Shown here piece after piece: positions 6,212 to 9,235 of a stretch of 9,235 nt of DNA (positions are counted from its first letter, which is position 1; each line of letters opens with the position of its first letter). This DNA comes from an uncultured Chromatiaceae bacterium (GTDB lineage: Bacteria; Pseudomonadota; Gammaproteobacteria; Enterobacterales; Alteromonadaceae). The translations under genes were made by a program, and so were the position numbers. The stretch lies in contig CAMLNG010000118.1 in assembly GCA_946481195.1 (NCBI GenBank), positions 1 through 9,235 on the forward strand, read 5' to 3'. The notes beneath the pieces were generated by a model. It did no database searches. It had not been told where the DNA came from and saw only the letters and a program-made list of their open reading frames with translations.

Positions 6212-7360
6212 TTAGACCACGCTGTAATCGTTACCCAGAGCCGCCGGCATCGCGTTATCTACTTCATCACTGATGGCGTCTAGCGTTTTCTCGGCTTCAG
6301 CCAGTTCACTCACTTCAGCGATATGGAATAAAGCTTCCCCTTCATTGACCAGCGGTAAGTTATTGCGGCCGATAATAATACCGCTGAAAGGTGCCAGCAC
6401 TGCGACTTCAAAATCTGAATAAGGCGAATAGATGTGTGCCAGTACGTCACCGGCGTTAACAATTTGCCCCAAACGCTGATAATAGCGGGCGATACCGTCA
6501 TGTTCGGCGCGGATCCAGCTACTTTTCTTCGAAAATAATGAACCGGTTTTTTGTTGGCGTTTTAAAGTCCTGAGCATGCCGAGGCTGTGCATCACATTGA
6601 CGATACCGCGCACACCAATATTGATGGCCTGTTCGTCAAAGCGCAGTGCCTCGCCGGCTTCATATAAAATAATCGGAATGCCCAGACCGTTAGCAGTACC
6701 GCGCATAGTGCCGTCCCGGCTGGCGGCTTTGATAATGATCGGCGCATTAAAACTTTCTGCCATCTTCAGCGACACTTTGTCTTTTGACGTAGCGCGGACC
6801 TGCGGATAGTTGCTGCGGTGAATAGCGCCGGTGTGCAGGTCGATGACATGGGTACATTTTTTTAAGATCCGGTCAGTAAACTGCCAGGCCATCCGGCTGC
6901 CTAACGAGCCTTTTTCACTGCCTGGGAAACTGCGGTTCAGGTCGCGCCGGTCCGGCAAATACCGGCTTTGCTGCACAAAGCCATAGGTATTGACGATGGG
7001 GACTACCACCAGCGTACCTTTGAGATTATTTAGCCGCGGCAGCCGTAACAGGCGCCGGCAAATCTCCACACCATTGATTTCGTCGCCATGCAGCGCAGCG
7101 GTAATGAGCAATACTGGCCCTGGTCTTTTACCATGGATCACATGCGCGCCGATATTCAGCTCGGTATGGGTATAAAGTTTGCCAAACGGAATGTCCACAA
7201 CCATCCGGCTACCAGGTGCTATCTGGCTGTTGCCAAGCACAAAATCAGCTTGCAATGGGACCTGTGGTTTCAGGTTTACCGACGCTTCTGTGCTGTGACC
7301 AGCTGGTACGACAGCATTAGTATGCTCTGTGTTGATGGAAAAGTCGGTTGGCTCTGGCAT
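6212..7360 (-). CDS. M14-type zinc hydrolase, succinylglutamate desuccinylase/aspartoacylase family
   Basis: Metal-dependent carboxypeptidase/amidohydrolase fold. From the chosen start it has 382 residues. Zinc ligands are visible in ALHGDE (His91, Glu94) and in IDLHTGA (His176). The substrate-binding block RDLNRSFPG is at 139-147, and YEAGE at 233-237 holds the likely catalytic Glu234, so the active site looks complete. A C-terminal barrel resembling biotinyl/lipoyl domains follows (about 282-358), then an acidic tail. The frame opens eight codons earlier (ATG 7384), but I choose ATG 7360. AGGA at 7370-7367 is 6 bases upstream, and the ATG overlaps the rimK stop as TGATG, the mark of translational coupling. 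The substrate is unknown. The coupling to rimK suggests it acts on glutamylated or otherwise amidated products, perhaps undoing RimK's work. This is not an arginine-catabolism astE: no ast genes are nearby. Confidence 0.9.
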   Translation of the reverse strand: MPEPTDFSINTEHTNAVVPAGHSTEASVNLKPQVPLQADFVLGNSQIAPGSRMVVDIPFGKLYTHTELNIGAHVIHGKRPGPVLLITAALHGDEINGVEICRRLLRLPRLNNLKGTLVVVPIVNTYGFVQQSRYLPDRRDLNRSFPGSEKGSLGSRMAWQFTDRILKKCTHVIDLHTGAIHRSNYPQVRATSKDKVSLKMAESFNAPIIIKAASRDGTMRGTANGLGIPIILYEAGEALRFDEQAINIGVRGIVNVMHSLGMLRTLKRQQKTGSLFSKKSSWIRAEHDGIARYYQRLGQIVNAGDVLAHIYSPYSDFEVAVLAPFSGIIIGRNNLPLVNEGEALFHIAEVSELAEAEKTLDAISDEVDNAMPAALGNDYSVV

Positions 7361-8250
7361 CAGCGGTCCTGCAGTTTTAACCATTGTTGTTCCAGATAAT
7401 CCAGAATAGCACCGGCCACGTCAACACTGGTGGCGGCTTCGATGCCTTCAAGCCCCGGTGAGCTGTTGACTTCCATCACCACCGGGCCTTCGCTGGATTG
7501 CAGAATATCGACGCCGGCCACCGCCAGCCCCATACATTTAGCGGCCTGTAATGCGGTTTTGCGCTCGGCAGCGCTGAGTTTCACGGCAGTTGCTGTGCCG
7601 CCACGGTGCAGGTTAGAGCGAAATTCGCCGGCTTTGGCCTGGCGTTTCATCGCGGCGACCACTTTATTGCCGACGACAAAACAGCGGATGTCGGCGCCTT
7701 TCGCTTCGCTGATATATTGCTGCACCAGAATATTGGCGTTAAGGCCCATAAAAGCTTCAATGACACTTTCGGCGGCGGTGCGGGTCTCGGCGAGCACCAC
7801 ACCGATGCCCTGGGTGCCTTCCAGCAGTTTAATCACCAGAGGGGCTCCGCCAACCATTTCAATCAGATCAGGAATATCTCCTGGCTTATCGGCAAAACCA
7901 GTCACCGGCAGGCCTATACCGTCGCGGGCCATCAGCTGCATTGAATTGAGTTTGTCGCGGGCGCGGCTGATAGCATCCGCGGTATTGAGGCAATATACGC
8001 CCATCATTTCAAATTGACGCAGCACGGCATTGCCATAAAAAGTAATGGAAGCACCAATGCGTGGGATCACGGCATCAAAGCCTTCCAGCGCGGCACCGCG
8101 ATAATGAATGGATAACGCATTGTGGTTAATGTTCATGTAACACAAGGTTGGGTCTATCACTTCTACCTGATGGCCACGCCCGATGGCAGTGTCGACCAGA
8201 CGGCGGGTGGAGTACAACTCAGCATTACGGGATAACACAGCAATTTTCAT
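7360..8250 (-). CDS. rimK: RimK, ATP-grasp alpha-L-glutamate ligase
   Basis: Adds glutamate residues to the C-terminus of ribosomal protein S6 in Escherichia coli, with ATP; related enzymes make other glutamate-tailed products. At 296 residues it is of normal length. An N-terminal domain (1 to about 95, [19 protein letters not shown]) is followed by the ATP-grasp fold. Lys141 and the glycine-rich loop LEGTQGIGV (143-151) bind [12 protein letters not shown] (186-194) and FRSNLHRGG (220-228) line the active site. Asp248, Glu260 and Asn262 in [15 protein letters not shown] are the Mg2+ ligands. All key residues are present. GGAG at 8259-8256, 5 bases before the ATG, supports the start. It leads a two-gene unit with the M14 hydrolase (TGATG overlap) and lies 92 bases after mgtE on the same strand. 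S6 as target is inferred from the family; rpsF is not in the window. Confidence 0.95.
   Translation of the reverse strand: MKIAVLSRNAELYSTRRLVDTAIGRGHQVEVIDPTLCYMNINHNALSIHYRGAALEGFDAVIPRIGASITFYGNAVLRQFEMMGVYCLNTADAISRARDKLNSMQLMARDGIGLPVTGFADKPGDIPDLIEMVGGAPLVIKLLEGTQGIGVVLAETRTAAESVIEAFMGLNANILVQQYISEAKGADIRCFVVGNKVVAAMKRQAKAGEFRSNLHRGGTATAVKLSAAERKTALQAAKCMGLAVAGVDILQSSEGPVVMEVNSSPGLEGIEAATSVDVAGAILDYLEQQWLKLQDR
7367..7370 (-). promoter_or_regulatory. Ribosome-binding site deciding the start of the M14 hydrolase
   Basis: AGGA on the minus strand, within the last codons of rimK, is 6 bases before the ATG at 7360-7358. The upstream in-frame ATG (7384) has no comparable site. Together with the TGATG overlap this places the hydrolase start at 7360. 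Confidence 0.65.
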
Positions 8251-8309
8251 GCGGACTCCGAAGCTCGCAAATTCTTTCAGGAATGGCCTGATTCTAGACG
8301 GATTTTTTT

Positions 8310-8336
8310 AAAAGCGGGAAAGTTGCCAGCCTTTTT
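8310..8336 (-). terminator. Weak candidate terminator after the mgtE gene
   Basis: The spacer after the mgtE stop contains an imperfect inverted repeat. AAAA pairs with TTTT, followed by a bulged C, two G-C pairs, a mismatch and two more G-C pairs, around a loop of about 7 bases. On the minus strand a TTTT that is part of the stem is followed by a run of A, not T. A TAGAAT box at 8296-8291 lies further on toward rimK without a good -35. The stem is poor; read-through from mgtE into rimK is quite possible. Confidence 0.25.
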
Positions 8337-8342
8337 GCTGAT

Positions 8343-9235
8343 CTATGGCAACAACAACAAAGAACCAAGGCCCAGGAATACAAAAAAGCCAATCACATCG
8401 GTGACTGTGGTCAGGATCACAGAGCCGGACAGTGCCGGATCTATCCGGGCTTTTTCCAGCCAGACCGGAATTAACACACCGGAAAAGGCCGCCACCAGAA
8501 TATTAATCACGATAGCCAGCGCAATGACGGTGCCGATGATCCAGTCGCCAAACCACAAATAAGTGACACCACAAATCACGACTGCCCACAAAATGCCGTT
8601 GATCAGGCCAACGCCAAGCTCTTTGCGCATCAGCGTCCAATAGGTTTGTGGTGTGATTTGGCCAAGTGCCAGACCACGGATTATCAGTGTCAGCGTCTGA
8701 CTGCCGGCGATACCGCCCATACTGGCAACGATCGGCATCAACACGGCAAGTGCGACCTGCTGCTGCAGCGTGGCCTCAAACAAACCTATAGTCCAGGCCG
8801 CCAGAAAAGCTGTCAGCAGGTTGATGCCAAGCCAGACCGCGCGGCTTTTGGCACTGGCTATCACCGGTGCGAACAAGTCTTCGTTTTCATCCAGACCAGC
8901 GGTGTGCATAAACTGGCCTTCGAGGCTTCTGCGCACGTTTTCCAGTGCTTCACCAATGGAGATCCGCCCCAGTAACTTACTCTCTTCATCGACCACTGCC
9001 AAAGCACTATAACCAGAGCGGGCGACGATGTCGGAACCGGTGTCCAAATCCATTTCACCTTCAACCACAGGCGCATCTTCGTCAATGAATTCCACAACCG
9101 GTAAATGCGAAGGCGCGCCTAATAAGCGGGTACCGTGTAACTGGCCGACATAACGGCCGGTCCGGTCGACCACCATCAGGGAGTCCTGATATTCGGCATC
9201 TTCATTGAGCTTTTTGAACATCCGTACCGCATCGC
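8343..9235 (-). CDS. mgtE: MgtE-family magnesium transporter (C-terminal 296 residues; gene starts beyond the right edge)
   Basis: Mg2+ channel/transporter of the inner membrane, gated by cytosolic Mg2+ through CBS domains. The frame is open to the window edge, reading DAVR before the first internal Met (9221-9219), so that Met is not the start; a full protein has about 450 residues. Counted from that Met, the CBS pair covers 1 to about 98 (LMVVDRTGRYVGQLHGTRLL; ALAVVDEESKLLGRISIGEA). A connecting helix follows, then five membrane helices at about 128-148, 155-180, 203-223, 227-252 and 266-292. The pore signature reads MGGIAGSQTLTL (168-179), and DPALSGSVILTTVTD (261-275) holds the conserved pore Asp275 of the last helix. 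The Asn normally following GG in MgtE pores is Ile here. The gene ends 92 bases before rimK in the same direction. Confidence 0.92.
   Translation of the reverse strand, partial: DAVRMFKKLNEDAEYQDSLMVVDRTGRYVGQLHGTRLLGAPSHLPVVEFIDEDAPVVEGEMDLDTGSDIVARSGYSALAVVDEESKLLGRISIGEALENVRRSLEGQFMHTAGLDENEDLFAPVIASAKSRAVWLGINLLTAFLAAWTIGLFEATLQQQVALAVLMPIVASMGGIAGSQTLTLIIRGLALGQITPQTYWTLMRKELGVGLINGILWAVVICGVTYLWFGDWIIGTVIALAIVINILVAAFSGVLIPVWLEKARIDPALSGSVILTTVTDVIGFFVFLGLGSLLLLP

Noticed and set aside
6205..6224. Inverted repeat CAGCG...CGCTG at the convergent end of yggN and the hydrolase gene, considered as a two-way terminator
   Set aside because: The stem is only 5 bp with a 10-base loop and no T-run on either strand, and it extends into the hydrolase coding end.
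7430..8017. Long plus-strand open frame opposite rimK
   Set aside because: The opposite strand encodes a complete RimK with all ATP-grasp residues. The plus-strand product is low-complexity Ser/Ala/Pro-rich without a ribosome-binding site.

Overview
The window looks like ordinary chromosome from a gammaproteobacterium of the Alteromonadales/Vibrionales type, for example Rheinheimera, Alishewanella or Shewanella relatives. That placement is an inference from the protein families (DUF2982, a DUF342/FapA protein, a YggN/DUF2884 protein, RimK and MgtE together) and from mid-range base composition. It does not rest on any RNA marker. I see no tRNA, rRNA, CRISPR array, insertion sequence, phage gene or attachment site. 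Both ends cut through genes.

Left part, minus strand (1-2298): a two-gene tripartite-efflux operon. A membrane-anchored periplasmic adaptor comes first, and after 3 bases an AcrB-like RND permease whose first 406 codons lie in the window. No outer-membrane factor and no regulator gene is visible.

Middle, plus strand (2407-6204): a divergent run of five genes. It begins with an unlisted-length small gene for a 33-residue membrane peptide carrying a CxxC motif. That gene overlaps a DUF2982 membrane protein by one base (TGATG), so the two are probably translationally coupled. A good sigma-70 promoter, whose -35 element starts on the DUF2982 stop codon, then introduces an unrecognised 111-residue soluble protein and a large DUF342/FapA-domain protein with a beta-helix and coiled coil. 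An exported YggN/DUF2884 protein follows.

Right part, minus strand (6212-9235): the 3' part of an mgtE-type Mg2+ transporter gene, then after 92 bases rimK (ATP-grasp glutamate ligase). rimK is coupled through another TGATG junction to an M14/AspA-like zinc hydrolase. A glutamate ligase translated together with a metal-dependent amidohydrolase suggests adding and removing amino-acid modifications as a pair. This is the most function-suggestive arrangement here, though the pairing occurs in known genomes and the hydrolase substrate is an inference. yggN and the hydrolase gene converge with only 7 bases between their stop codons.

I see no clear candidate for an undescribed multi-gene defence or mobile system. 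The less characterised items are the 33-residue CxxC membrane peptide and the 111-residue protein.
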